From NCBI GenBank assembly GCA_026545765.1, contig CM048841.1, positions 27,377,397 to 27,441,396 on the forward strand: DNA of 64,000 bases, given 5' to 3'. Origin of the DNA: Plantago major (taxonomy: Eukaryota; Streptophyta; Magnoliopsida; Lamiales; Plantaginaceae). The stretch's first letter is position 1, and each line of letters starts with the position of its first letter. The translations under genes and the position numbers were made by a program. This document shows positions 1-8,479 of the stretch, piece by piece. The notes beneath the pieces were generated by a model, which was not told where the DNA came from, made no database searches, and was given only the letters and a program-made list of their open reading frames with translations.

Positions 1-762
1 GTCAGTTCTGTTTCCTTTTTGATCCTTTTGTCATTGGCCAGAGCGCCCCCAAGTTGTAATTGAATTTCCGACAAATCAATACAACCTCTATCTTTCGATT
101 TCTAATGTTCGATTAGCTACAAAGAAAGCAAGAGATTTCGTTCGCACCCAGACGAATTACACTTAATATTGTCTGTACCATTTGTAATCACGGATCGTTA
201 TCCGAACACTACGGGAAAAAGGCAGAAAATGCCTCTGGAGATACGTCATCCCCCAGCAAAGGTCCTTCGCCGTACGAAAAAGCTTCCTCCGTGTCAAAGC
301 GGAGACCAGGAACATAATCTACCTGCACACAAGAAGACGCTTAAGCATGCCGGAATCCATCAGAATACCACCGAAACATGGAAGGCAAGTCCGGTATCCG
401 GGGAAAACAAAGTGCAGACAGGAAGAGATTTCCGCCGCACTGGCTTTAAAGACTCAAACTCTCTTGAAATTCGGAAACTGTTTCCAACATAAGAGAGATT
501 TGAGCCATTAAAGTAGAGATGGAAGAAAACAGAGGAGATGAGCAGATATACATTCAAACCGAGATCTATGCTTTTCGGTGACTGATCTTCAACGATTTTC
601 CCCGCTAGACCCACTCCACTCTCAAACCCAGGATAAGTGCCGATTTGAGAGTGTACGGGAGTCAAGAGGGGGAAACTATTCAAGAAACCGTCTTTTTGCT
701 ATTGAGTGGATTTGGAAAGTGGAAGCTGGATTTGCAAGACTGAGGCCAAGAGAGATCTGCAG

Positions 763-771
763 TATTTATAG
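763..771 (-). promoter_or_regulatory. TATA box of a third antisense unit, with site-II words upstream
   Basis: CTATAAATA on the minus strand. Upstream of it (822-898 on +) lie five TGGGC/GCCCA words and a second TATA-like word (867-875). The predicted transcript would run off the left edge of the window, so its product cannot be seen. 1-700 shows no ORF I would defend on either strand. Confidence 0.35.
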
Positions 772-1227
772 AAGTGGCAAACCAATGTGCGTCCGACACG
801 TCAGAACTTCGACGTCGACAATGGGCTTAAACTATCCATTTGGGTTGAACAGTGTTGGGCCAGACGGATTTATATAGTCAAGCCCAAATAGGCCCATCAA
901 CTACGTCCGAGTTTTTTAGCCATTCTTTACAAAAAATATGCATGTTTTAGCCAACGAGGTCTGCAAGAAGGAAAAGACGGAAGTTCCACTCGAGGAAAAA
1001 TAGTTCGAATTATATAAAAAATTATTCGAACATCTACGTACAAATATTACAGTCCGACAAAAACCAAAGAAAAAGTTACATGCTACCACGGGGCATACCC
1101 CGCCTTGAACATCACCATTGCCCAGAAGTTGAACCTTGGGATTCTGAGCCACCGCCCGGGGCCTGGCGAGCTTGCTGCTGCATCCGAATTCTCCTGCGAA
1201 TCAGCTTCAGCGTCAACACGCTCCTCT

Positions 1228-1389
1228 TCACCGATCTTCCGCTATTCCAGGACATTGAGGGGGCTCACCTTCATAATCCAGGACGATCGGATCATGCCAA
1301 GTTCCCCTGCCCGGATAGATGGGCGGATGCATGTTTCCGCACGCACAATTCACCCAGTGACCGTACGCATCATCGCTCGATTCCGACAT
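1228..1389 (-). CDS. small antisense ORF, Cys/His/Trp-containing, unknown
   Basis: This short open stretch begins at an ATG about 65 bp downstream (minus strand) of a TATA box at 1452-1460. The product contains NCACGNMHPPIYPGRGTW, then HDPIVLDYEG and a Pro-rich end. The Cys-x-Cys and His residues could bind metal, but this is not a motif I can name. It may be the first exon of a longer antisense unit, since the frame closes at about 1228 while a neighbouring frame stays open to 916. Function unknown. Confidence 0.3.
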   Translation of the reverse strand: MSESSDDAYGHWVNCACGNMHPPIYPGRGTWHDPIVLDYEGEPPQCPGIAEDR

Positions 1390-1451
1390 TACCAAGACTG
1401 GAGAGAATAAGGGAAAGTACAACAGTGAAAAAGGGAGAATTACCACACCCT

Positions 1452-1460
1452 TATTTATAG
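1452..1460 (-). promoter_or_regulatory. TATA box of a second antisense unit
   Basis: On the minus strand this reads CTATAAATA and is followed about 65 bp later by an ATG-started ORF (1389 downwards). It is the second promoter-like site opposing the element's own direction. Confidence 0.35.
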
Positions 1461-1891
1461 TGGCAATAAGTCTGTCAGATTTTGACATCTGTCAATCATC
1501 CGACGACTAAGAAGATGAAAAGACGTAGTCATAATGACTATTCCACTGTTTCACCTTCCTCCTTCTAGAAGAATCTCGCATCCCAAGGGACGAACCGTCC
1601 GGGTATCGAAAAGATGATAGTCTGATTTCTACATCAGATACCATCTCCAGCGATCCGTGCGCTTAAGAGATGGGTAATTTATAATAACTCAGCTTGTGAA
1701 CGACAGATAAAGAAAGGAACGAAGAAGAGGGCAAGTAAACGCTCGGAAGCATAAGAAGTTCATATCATCGGATAAGATACGGAATGTTGTCATGAATTTG
1801 AAAAGATAATCCGAGTTATCAAAAGATGCAGATACAACGGGAAAAGCCAGTAAATACAGAATTTCTAACGGGGCATACCCCGGACTTCTCT

Positions 1892-2677
1892 TCAGGCCCC
1901 AGTCTGGCTTGGACCAGCCTCCTCAGCTTCGGGCCGATTGGTGGCTTCCGCAGCAAGAGCTTGAGCGTGGGCGAACAAGTCGAAATCAGCAGGAAGATCG
2001 AGAACGCGGACGGGAAGGGCAAACCACTTTTGCAAGAAGGCTCGATAATCATCAAAGGGTACAAGACCCACTTTCAGAAGAGCTTCCGGGACGAACCTCG
2101 GGAGGAAAGGCCCGCCGTTCTGGATCTCAATCTCACCTTCATTGGTGACCAGTTCCACGAACTCACACGCTGCCAACTGCTCGTCCGAGACGCTATCAAC
2201 GGGCACTTCAACACCATTCGCATCCGCAGAAGGGATTAATCCCTCCGCCTTCCAGTCAAAGTCTGGTGGAAGCAGTCCCTTGGACTGCAGCTGTCCGATC
2301 GCGGACACAAACCCATCCAGCCGGGCGGCATCCGACTTGTCCGCCGTCAGAAACTTGAAAGAAGCAGAATTCAAGAAGTCACGGCCAGCGTAAAGACGGA
2401 CATATCGGAGGCCTTCAACCAGGAAATTCTTAAAATCCAGGAAAGCCCGCATTGCCTTGTCGACGAACCTCTCCTGGTGGTCGAGCTCCGCCTTGATCTT
2501 CTCCCAGCTGGTCTTCAACTTATGGACCCTCACCTCTTCCTCCTTCAACCTCATCTCCAGCTGCTTCACTTTCTCCGCCTCATCCGCGGATGTGGCCACA
2601 GCCTTGTGAAGGTCCTCTTCGATGGTGGCCCGTTCACTAGCCTTCCACTGCATGGCCTTGATGAAGCACCCAAGCTG
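1892..2677 (-). CDS. antisense accessory protein, coiled-coil C-terminal block
   Basis: The block begins after a pyrimidine-rich acceptor. Its first roughly 100 residues form a clear coiled coil (heptad-like Leu/Lys/Glu pattern around VKQLEMRLKEEEVRVHKL). A globular-looking acidic tail follows, with Phe/Trp-rich segments (DFDWKAEGLIP, FLQKWFALPVRVLDLP). It ends in an acidic/Pro-rich terminus. No enzyme motif is seen. The coiled coil suggests self-association or a structural role, which is inference only. Confidence 0.5.
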   Translation of the reverse strand, partial: QLGCFIKAMQWKASERATIEEDLHKAVATSADEAEKVKQLEMRLKEEEVRVHKLKTSWEKIKAELDHQERFVDKAMRAFLDFKNFLVEGLRYVRLYAGRDFLNSASFKFLTADKSDAARLDGFVSAIGQLQSKGLLPPDFDWKAEGLIPSADANGVEVPVDSVSDEQLAACEFVELVTNEGEIEIQNGGPFLPRFVPEALLKVGLVPFDDYRAFLQKWFALPVRVLDLPADFDLFAHAQALAAEATNRPEAEEAGPSQTGA

Positions 2678-2754
2678 GGGAAACATCCGAAGTAGATACA
2701 AGTTATGTTTGTGTCACATTAAGAACAAAGCAAGAAAATTAAGGACAGATTATT

Positions 2755-3224
2755 TACCCACGTCTGAGCATCCAACCCTCCGACACGCTCCATTTCTGGG
2801 AGTCCGCAAGCACGCTCGTACTCCTTGTCCAGAGCGGCTTGGTCCACAGGAAGGACAGCGGACAACTGCTGCCTCTTCGCTGCAGCAGGAGCTTCCGAGC
2901 TGGCCGCCCTCTTTCGTCCCGAGACAATGGCGTCCCGCATAAAGACGTCTCGGGGTGGAGCTTGAGTGTTGGCAGTGGCACTCCGCGTAGCAGGAGCCTT
3001 ACCCTTATCAGGCACCGCCAAGGCCTGGGAATCTTCACCGGCCTTGCTCCGCCTTTCCTCCTCGGCGGCAAACACTGCAGCATTTTTCGGATCTGACATG
3101 GGCAGACCCGAGGAAGTATTGATTATCCTGGTCCTCTGACCAGCTGCGACTTCAAGGGCCTGTTGTTCCCTCTGCAACCTCTTTTTCTCTCCGAGAGTTG
3201 ACATGATGTAGTCAAACCAGTAAG
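2755..3224 (-). CDS. antisense accessory protein, basic/Ala-rich middle block
   Basis: This open block contains a Lys/Arg/Gln-rich helix-forming start (Met near 3204, MSTLGEKKRLQREQQ), then an Ala/Ser/Pro-rich linker. It also has two short basic clusters (SGRKRAASS and AAAKRQQ) that resemble nuclear localisation signals. It lies between splice-like borders (acceptor near 3225, donor near 2754) and sits between the PF04195-like block and the coiled-coil block. That order, globular domain then disordered basic linker then coiled coil, is what I associate with these plant accessory ORFs. Exact borders are inferred. Confidence 0.45.
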
Positions 3225-3557
3225 CTGCACAGTAAACCAAGGGCGTTAGAAACAGACGAGCCAAAGAAAAATTATCGGAATTGCGGACACTTGTGCACAA
3301 AATAAGGTATTATGAAAAGAAGGGAGAATGTCTAAGTCTCCAATCAGCGAGTCCTTACTGAAGTCCGTCTTCCCTCCCACTTCTACCTCACCGGTTAGTC
3401 CGCAAAGGTAGGGAAGTGGCTGGCAGATCAATCCGTGAAACGGGTAAGTAGGCGGGTCATACTTCTTGTGGATGGCCGCCACCCACGGAGCCACATTCTT
3501 TGGAAGAGGGCGCCAGTCCGGGATGCTCTCCCTCAGAAACTTTGTGGGCAACCCCCA

Positions 3558-4709
3558 CTATTCTCTTTGCCTCTCGGACTCTCCTGGTCTCAGGGCCATG
3601 CGTACGAAAATGTACTTGTCCCACCACTTTGATCCCAATGACGAGATGGAGTCCGAGATAAAGTTGTAGGGCTTCCTATTCATGAAAGTGTAGAATAGTG
3701 GATTCCCCGGACTGAACGACACATGGAATAGCTGTCTAAAATTCTCGAAGTTTACAGGCTGCCCTTTCTTCTTGCAAAAGACTACAAAGCAAATAAGGTT
3801 ACCCAGGGACTTGGGGATAACCTGACTCGGACCTATACCAATATGGTTCAGGATGTTTTTCAGCTCTGTGGCAATGGGAATTTTCCATCCGCAGGAGAAG
3901 GCTACCTCATGCACGCACATATACCCGGCGGGCGGATTGTAAAAGGCGTGACCAGGCTCGGGAATCATGATTTCGACGGAATCAGGGATCTCCCACTTCC
4001 GCCTCCACTCGGGGATGTCCTCCGCCCTGACCCTGGACGGACACGTAGGAAGCAGCCCGTCCGCGTTTAATTCTCCAAATCGATCCACTATGGTAACAGC
4101 GGACGCAGGACGAGGAAACTTTACTCGGGCAGCTTTCGCACCACGACCCTCGATTATTTGAAGATTGGACTGGACGGGCGCAGCGGGATGTAATGCAATC
4201 CGTCGACTGGATCGTCTAGGGGGACGAGTGACAGGAGATCCTTCTTCTTCTTCCTCCTCGCCCTCACCTTCCTCTTCCTCACCATCTTCTTCGTCCTCGA
4301 GGACACCTTCGGGTCTTCCGGACGTGCTTGGCTTGGACGGACCTGCTTCTACCTGAACACGATCCTCCACTCCGTCCTCGAACATTTCCACGTCATCAGC
4401 CTCATGCTCGCTGTCGCCTGCCCGTTCGAGTTGAAGCACATTCGGATCTATATGCCTTCCCACACCGCCTATAGTCCGAGATTGGACCGACGTTCTCGCC
4501 TCATCAACACCGCCTTCGATCACTAGCCTGTCTGTCGGGGGGTTATCTATTTCGTGGGTTCCGTGCCTAGCGTCGGAATCTCTGGAAGAAGGGACGTCCA
4601 CAAGAAAGTCTCCTACGGACATGCTCAGATCCACGGACTCATCGCCCAAACCTACTCCATCCTGGTAATCCCGCACCACGCGAACGTTTTGACTATCGCT
4701 CCCGGACAT
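3558..4709 (-). CDS. antisense accessory protein, PF04195-like block (putative gypsy-type transposon domain)
   Basis: This 383-codon block starts at an ATG directly after a good splice acceptor. Residues 1-130 are acidic and low in complexity, with a Glu/Gly-rich run at about 125-155. From about residue 205 onward it matches my memory of the plant domain annotated as 'putative gypsy type transposon' (PF04195): paired Trp residues in EWRRKW, a Pro/Gly stretch, VHEVAFSCGWKIP, then SQVIPKSLGNLICFVVFC and a Trp-rich end (KWWDKYIFV). The biochemical function of this domain is unknown. It is commonly found in accessory ORFs of plant Ty3 elements. No transposase catalytic motif is visible, so the family name should not be read as an activity. 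Confidence 0.6.
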   Translation of the reverse strand: MSGSDSQNVRVVRDYQDGVGLGDESVDLSMSVGDFLVDVPSSRDSDARHGTHEIDNPPTDRLVIEGGVDEARTSVQSRTIGGVGRHIDPNVLQLERAGDSEHEADDVEMFEDGVEDRVQVEAGPSKPSTSGRPEGVLEDEEDGEEEEGEGEEEEEEGSPVTRPPRRSSRRIALHPAAPVQSNLQIIEGRGAKAARVKFPRPASAVTIVDRFGELNADGLLPTCPSRVRAEDIPEWRRKWEIPDSVEIMIPEPGHAFYNPPAGYMCVHEVAFSCGWKIPIATELKNILNHIGIGPSQVIPKSLGNLICFVVFCKKKGQPVNFENFRQLFHVSFSPGNPLFYTFMNRKPYNFISDSISSLGSKWWDKYIFVRMALRPGESERQRE

Positions 4710-4710
4710 C

Positions 4711-5212
4711 CTAGGGCAGAAGGAAACGGATCAGAAACGATGATTGTTATTGTCCGAGAGTTCATTTATATGTCTTATTAAGTCCAGAGGTCCGCGAAAA
4801 AGTCTAAACCCTAAGACTTTCTACACACAGAAGGACAGGGACCCCAAGACACCGGCACATGCAGCTGTGCCATTGGCACCATGATCTGCCCCTTATGGCA
4901 CGATGACAAAAGAAGAAACTTTATGGCAAAATACGACAACCCACACTGATTTACAAGTAAACATGCATGGTCAAGACAGGTTGTGTCGGACAGGACTTAT
5001 CAAATGGGAGTACAAGACATCAACGAAGAAAATTGGCATATTATGAGCATGCAGCAGAAACACATCAATTATTGTCTAAACCAAAGGTATCGCAAAAGTC
5101 AATTATTGAAGACAGGCGCAATTATGGAAGCAGCAAGGGAAGATACACTAGACATGCAATAGGTGTATAGCGAATACAGGCAATTTAAATGAGGCCAAAG
5201 AAGGATACTTAC
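4711..5212 (-). other. 5'UTR intron of the antisense gene
   Basis: The donor is GTAAGTAT after ATCAA (exon end at 5213) and the acceptor is CTTCTGCCCTAG, one base before the ATG at 4709. Length is about 502 bp and the sequence is AT-richer than its neighbours. It holds a telo-box word (AAACCCTAA in one orientation) near 4806. A leader intron ending just before the start codon is a host-gene-like arrangement. Confidence 0.5.
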
Positions 5213-5410
5213 TTGATAAAGATCCAAACAGAGAACTTCCACGGATAATCGATCTGGGGTAATGCACCGAGGTTACAGATCTCAGCTGGATGTCCCGAAA
5301 GTCTTACAAGTCCCAGTCGCTCGGATCGACCTTGCGTTGTTTGAATTGCTTAAAGATTGCTCTGAGTTTCGAGATCGCTAAAAGTGTGAAAATGACTGAT
5401 GACCTGACTA

Positions 5411-5418
5411 CTTATAAG
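5411..5418 (-). promoter_or_regulatory. TATA box and site-II cluster of the antisense gene
   Basis: CTTATAAG is a palindromic TATA word. Upstream of it on the minus strand (about 5630-5705 on +) lie repeated TGGGCC/GGCCCA words: GTGGGCCG, TTGGGCCTC, TTGGGCTT and TTGGCCCA. These are the plant 'site II' type of element seen in promoters of housekeeping genes. Spacing to the first donor (about 200 bp) is sensible for a short leader exon. Confidence 0.45.
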
Positions 5419-5981
5419 GGCATTTTGGGGTAACCAAGAGTCACGTCTCTTGGATTTGAATCCCAACCGTTGATCCTCTCCAATCCAAGGGTTGTACCGC
5501 TTCGCGAATGGATGGCTGCCAGAACATCGCATTTAATGCTGGACAGACGCGTCACATCAATCGGACTGGGCGCCCCAACCGTTGATCTCGTCCTGATCCA
5601 ACGGTCGCGTCTCTTTACTCGGGATCTTTCTCTCGTGGGCCGAACGGGCAACCTATTGGGCCTCTTGGGCTTTTGAAAAGGACAAATTCAACAATTGGCC
5701 CAACTGACAGCTTCCACACAGCTGCGTCAGATCCTAACCGTACTCGGACACATATATCTCGGATACAAATACCTTTTCCTCTACAGTCCCAGTTATGCGA
5801 TAACTCGGACTGTAGACGGAAAGGGGGGGGGGAAGAGATATATTGAATCCTTGTGGACACGGACGACGGATCACGACAAAAGGGATTTTATCCCTTTTCT
5901 CTTAATTAACGATTCGGACACGTTCCACAGACACGACTAATCCCTCATAGTTACCAACCATCTTCCACTAAGATACTTGGT

Positions 5982-5994
5982 AACTGGGGGGACA
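5982..5994 (+). other. polypurine tract of the Tat-like element
   Basis: AACTGGGGGGACA lies a few bases before the LTR edge. A G-run of this kind next to TGTTGATAC is the usual plus-strand priming site in plant Ty3 elements. It sets the element's orientation as +. Confidence 0.6.
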
Positions 5995-5999
5995 TATGT

Positions 6000-6879
6000 T
6001 GATACGGAAATATGTCCAATCCGTTAAGGGCGCCATAGAGCGTGTCCTAAAGCGCATCACGGCTTAACTAGCCAATTCAGTACTGGTCCGACCTCACATG
6101 GTCCGCCCAAAGTGAATCGACCAGTACGCCGAAGTCACTACCTCCCCACAGCTAGTCCGAGCTAGCTATGGAAAGGACTTGTAAACCTGACCAGGTCAGT
6201 ACAGAGATGCCTAACGGACCGTACGAGAGGACCTCGGACGCCACCATTACTCTAAGACCAGACGTGTATAACAGAACCACTGAGATACTTCCGTGGGACT
6301 CTTGGCTCGGACATCCAGAGTCACCCAAGGGTAGACCAACCAAGCAGACAGGTCTGTCCGAGGGGCTGACACGGACCCAACAGGCGGAACAGTACTCTCA
6401 GAGGGAAAAGGTCCAAACTACCCTCCTAGGCCCACTTATCGGTATTGGATCACTGTCCACTAATGGGCCATGGGCCAAAGGTAGCATTGGTGTCCGAATC
6501 TGGATCGTACACTTGGCATCATCTCATGAGCTACCTCATGAGTATGTGATAACTATAAATACAGCTCAAGGTTCAAGACCTAAGGGTAAGTGACAAGAAA
6601 AGAAAGCAACACTTAAACAATAACCTCCCTCATAATTATTACATTGAGAGCTTCCGACTCTCTCTTGAGTAAAGTCTCTTACCGGATTGACACAGGCAAT
6701 CCGGGCATCCAGTTCTAACCCGCCGCCCCCCCACTTAGTTGTTTCAGGTGACCTGGTTCGGACGAGCAATCTATCGGACCTTCAAGTCGGAGGCGGGGTA
6801 CAGACCGTGTTGCTTGTAGTAGTTTAGTTAGTTCGTGTTTGAGGTTTATCCCTCAGCAAACTTAATTTATGCTGTATCA
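6000..6879 (+). repeat. 3' LTR of the Tat-like element
   Basis: The LTR is bounded by the 6-bp inverted repeat TGATAC...GTATCA, about 880 bp long. It follows a polypurine tract and contains a TATA box at 6553-6561. The left edge could instead be the TG at 5997. The partner LTR is outside the window, so the target duplication cannot be checked. Several TCCGAAC/GTCCGA-type words recur here and through the internal region, giving it a base composition unlike the AT-rich DNA that follows. Confidence 0.65.
6553..6561 (+). promoter_or_regulatory. LTR TATA box (Tat-like element)
   Basis: CTATAAATA sits about two thirds into the LTR, where the U3/R boundary is expected, with transcription predicted to start about 30 bp downstream. 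It supports the + orientation. Confidence 0.5.
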
Positions 6880-7231
6880 TTAGTAAAGGGCACTTTGTTT
6901 TAATTTTTTTTAGGTTAAATTACATATATAAACCACTACTAAGGAATCATGACAAAAAAATACACCTTCAAATAACATTTACAAATAAGGCCATTCTATT
7001 TTAATTGTGGACTAAAAAAATCAAGCTAAATTCTATTTAATTAACAATTTTGAAGTCCATTACCTCTATTTTAATTGTGGACCCCAAAAGAGAAGCTAAA
7101 CTATATTTAATAAATAATTTAAAGTCCATAACTTCTATTTTAATTGTGGACTCCAAAAGGGAAGCTAAACTATATTCAATAAACTATTTTGAAATCCATA
7201 CACACTAATTTTTTTTTGAATAAGATAATTA
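6880..7231. repeat. 70-bp tandem repeat, about three copies
   Basis: Three diverged units of about 70 bp occupy 6989-7203. Each begins CTATTTTAATTGTGGAC and ends near TTTGAAGTCCAT. The flanks (6880-6988 and 7204-7231) are AT-rich with nothing recognisable. Confidence 0.6.
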
Positions 7232-7261
7232 TTAGTAAATGACCCGTCGATACTCGACGGG
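7232..7261 (-). mobile_element. Helitron-type 3' end
   Basis: On the minus strand a 7-bp stem hairpin, CCCGTCG-loop-CGACGGG (7243-7261), is followed by seven bases, then CTAA (7235-7232) and a host T. Hairpin, CTRR and then T is the Helitron 3' signature. The body would extend to higher coordinates, but I found no TC-type 5' end before 8460, so this may be a truncated copy. Confidence 0.4.
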
Positions 7262-7849
7262 GAATTCCTATAATGTCTAAAACTTTTACGATTATATATC
7301 TCAATTTACAAACATATTAATTTTACAATGAGTTAGAACTCATGATCCAAAGTTATTACCATTTCGTATAAAGTCATCCTACGTTCGGTTTGTAAAAAAT
7401 TAAAAGAAGTATTTATAATGAAAGTGAACACTATTAAATACTCCTATATTATATTTAAAACATAATATTATTTCATAATTTGTAAAATCCTACTTTATAC
7501 CATATGTATCACTCTATTTGACCCATCAATAGTTTAAGTAGAGGCCCTACCCGTCTATACCCATTCATATTAGGCGGGTCCAGGTCCAGATCCCACCCTT
7601 TCCAAATTAGACCATACCATTTGAATATTTTAAATTGTTCAGGGTCCAAACCCTGAACATAAATGGGCAAATGGTCCCAATGCTAAAAAAGGTATTTTAG
7701 TGGAGCATGTAAACTTGTAAAGCTGTTGTTTATAAAGAAGGACATCAATCATAAAATGTAACCCAACGTTTACATGTTTCTATAGAATTTTCTTCCCCCC
7801 CCCCCCCCCCCCCAAAAAAAAGAATTTCTTTTAATTTGACTAACATACA
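7262..7849. other. AT-rich DNA without recognisable genes
   Basis: I see nothing coding. Contents are AT-rich runs, short words repeated around 7560-7670 (GGTCCAGGTCC, GGGTCCAAACCC), and a 19-base C homopolymer at 7795-7813 followed by A's. Such a homopolymer is prone to sequencing-length error. Confidence 0.5.
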
Positions 7850-8082
7850 CTCCCTCCATCTCGCACATCCAGACACAAATTTTAAGAGAATGGTGAATAA
7901 AGTAGAAGAGATAGTGAATAAAGTAGGAGAGAAAGTGAGTAAAATATGAGAGATAGTGAATACAGCATGAGAGAGAGAGAGAGTTAATAAAGTAGTAGAG
8001 AGATTATCCATTTAAGGGAGGGGAAGTTGAAATTTGAACTTTCCAAAATGAAACGTGAGAAATTTAACCCAAACGGAGGGAG
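7850..8082. mobile_element. Stowaway-like MITE (weak)
   Basis: The ends are CTCCCTCC (left) and GGAGGGAG (right), with a purine-rich interior made of GTGAATAAAGTAG-type repeats (about 7890-8005). Length of about 233 bp fits. The flanking TA duplication is not clean and the inverted repeat fades after the first eight bases, so confidence is moderate. Confidence 0.4.
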
Positions 8083-8270
8083 GATAGAGTTTTACATGTT
8101 TATGTGGAAATATTTCGGGTGGTCTAGGGCTCTGGCTCCCCAAACTTTTTTTTTTCCTTTTAATTTCACTAATATGATTCTTTACATGTTTCCGTAGAAA
8201 TAATTTTGAGTGGTCCCCAGACTTTTTCTTCACTAATAATCTAATATTATTCTTGACATGTTTTGGTGAA

Positions 8271-8413
8271 TTTTTTTGGGGCGGTTGAGAGAGCACCAAA
8301 AAATTATCATTTAAACTAACATAAACTATGTTGCGATCCGATCTCTGTAGTGTTTGGGTCTTGTTACATGGATACGACGCAGTTTCCAGCAGATACCCCG
8401 ACCCGGACATGTG
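8271..8413 (+). repeat. 143-bp unit, first of two tandem copies
   Basis: The unit runs from a T-rich start through GGTTGAGAGAGCACC and GTTACATGGATACGA to GACCCGGACAT. A second copy starts at about 8414, is interrupted at 8479 by a solo LTR, and resumes at about 10380-10458. I see no coding function. Short diverged words like TTTACATGTTT also recur at 7768, 8091 and 8183. Confidence 0.6.
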
Positions 8414-8479
8414 ATTTTTTTGGGGGCGGTTGAGAGGGCACCAAAAAATTATCATTTGAACTAACATAAACTATATTGC

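Larger units (their letters stand above)
1892..5400 (-). other. antisense transcription unit inside the Tat-like element
   Basis: This is a predicted gene running against the element. On the minus strand, in order: a TATA box at 5411-5418, a 5'UTR exon ending at about 5213, an intron of about 500 bp (5212 to 4711) ending CTGCCCTAG directly before the first ATG (4709), then coding blocks at 3558-4709, about 2755-3224 and 1892-2677. Further splice-like borders are visible: an acceptor ending TACTGTGCAG near 3225, a donor GTAAATAATC near 2754 and an acceptor ending TTTCCCCAG near 2678. The encoded protein family is described in the coding blocks. The blocks are listed separately and no joined product is proposed. 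Confidence 0.55.
1..6879 (+). mobile_element. Ty3/gypsy element, Tat-like lineage, 3' portion only
   Basis: This is the 3' part of a large LTR element; the 5' LTR, gag and probably all of pol lie outside the window. Orientation is read from the right end: a G-rich polypurine tract at 5982-5994 is followed by an LTR whose TATA box is on the + strand. The roughly 6 kb between the window start and the LTR carries a long accessory gene on the opposite strand, coding for a PF04195-like plant retroelement protein. An antisense ORF between pol and the 3' LTR is known from Tat-clade elements such as Grande, and that is the basis for the lineage call. I see no recognisable pol motif in 1-900. The antisense reading frames are partly open and look worn, with a few breaks. 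Main alternative: another Ty3 lineage with an acquired antisense gene. Confidence 0.6.

Noticed and set aside
4165-4356. Ser-rich plus-strand ORF opposite the antisense gene
   Set aside because: It is the reverse complement of the Glu-rich acidic run of the antisense protein and has no independent support.
8012-8467. 151-residue minus ORF over the 143-bp tandem region
   Set aside because: The apparent internal repeats come from DNA duplication. No domain, and it runs through MITE and unit borders.
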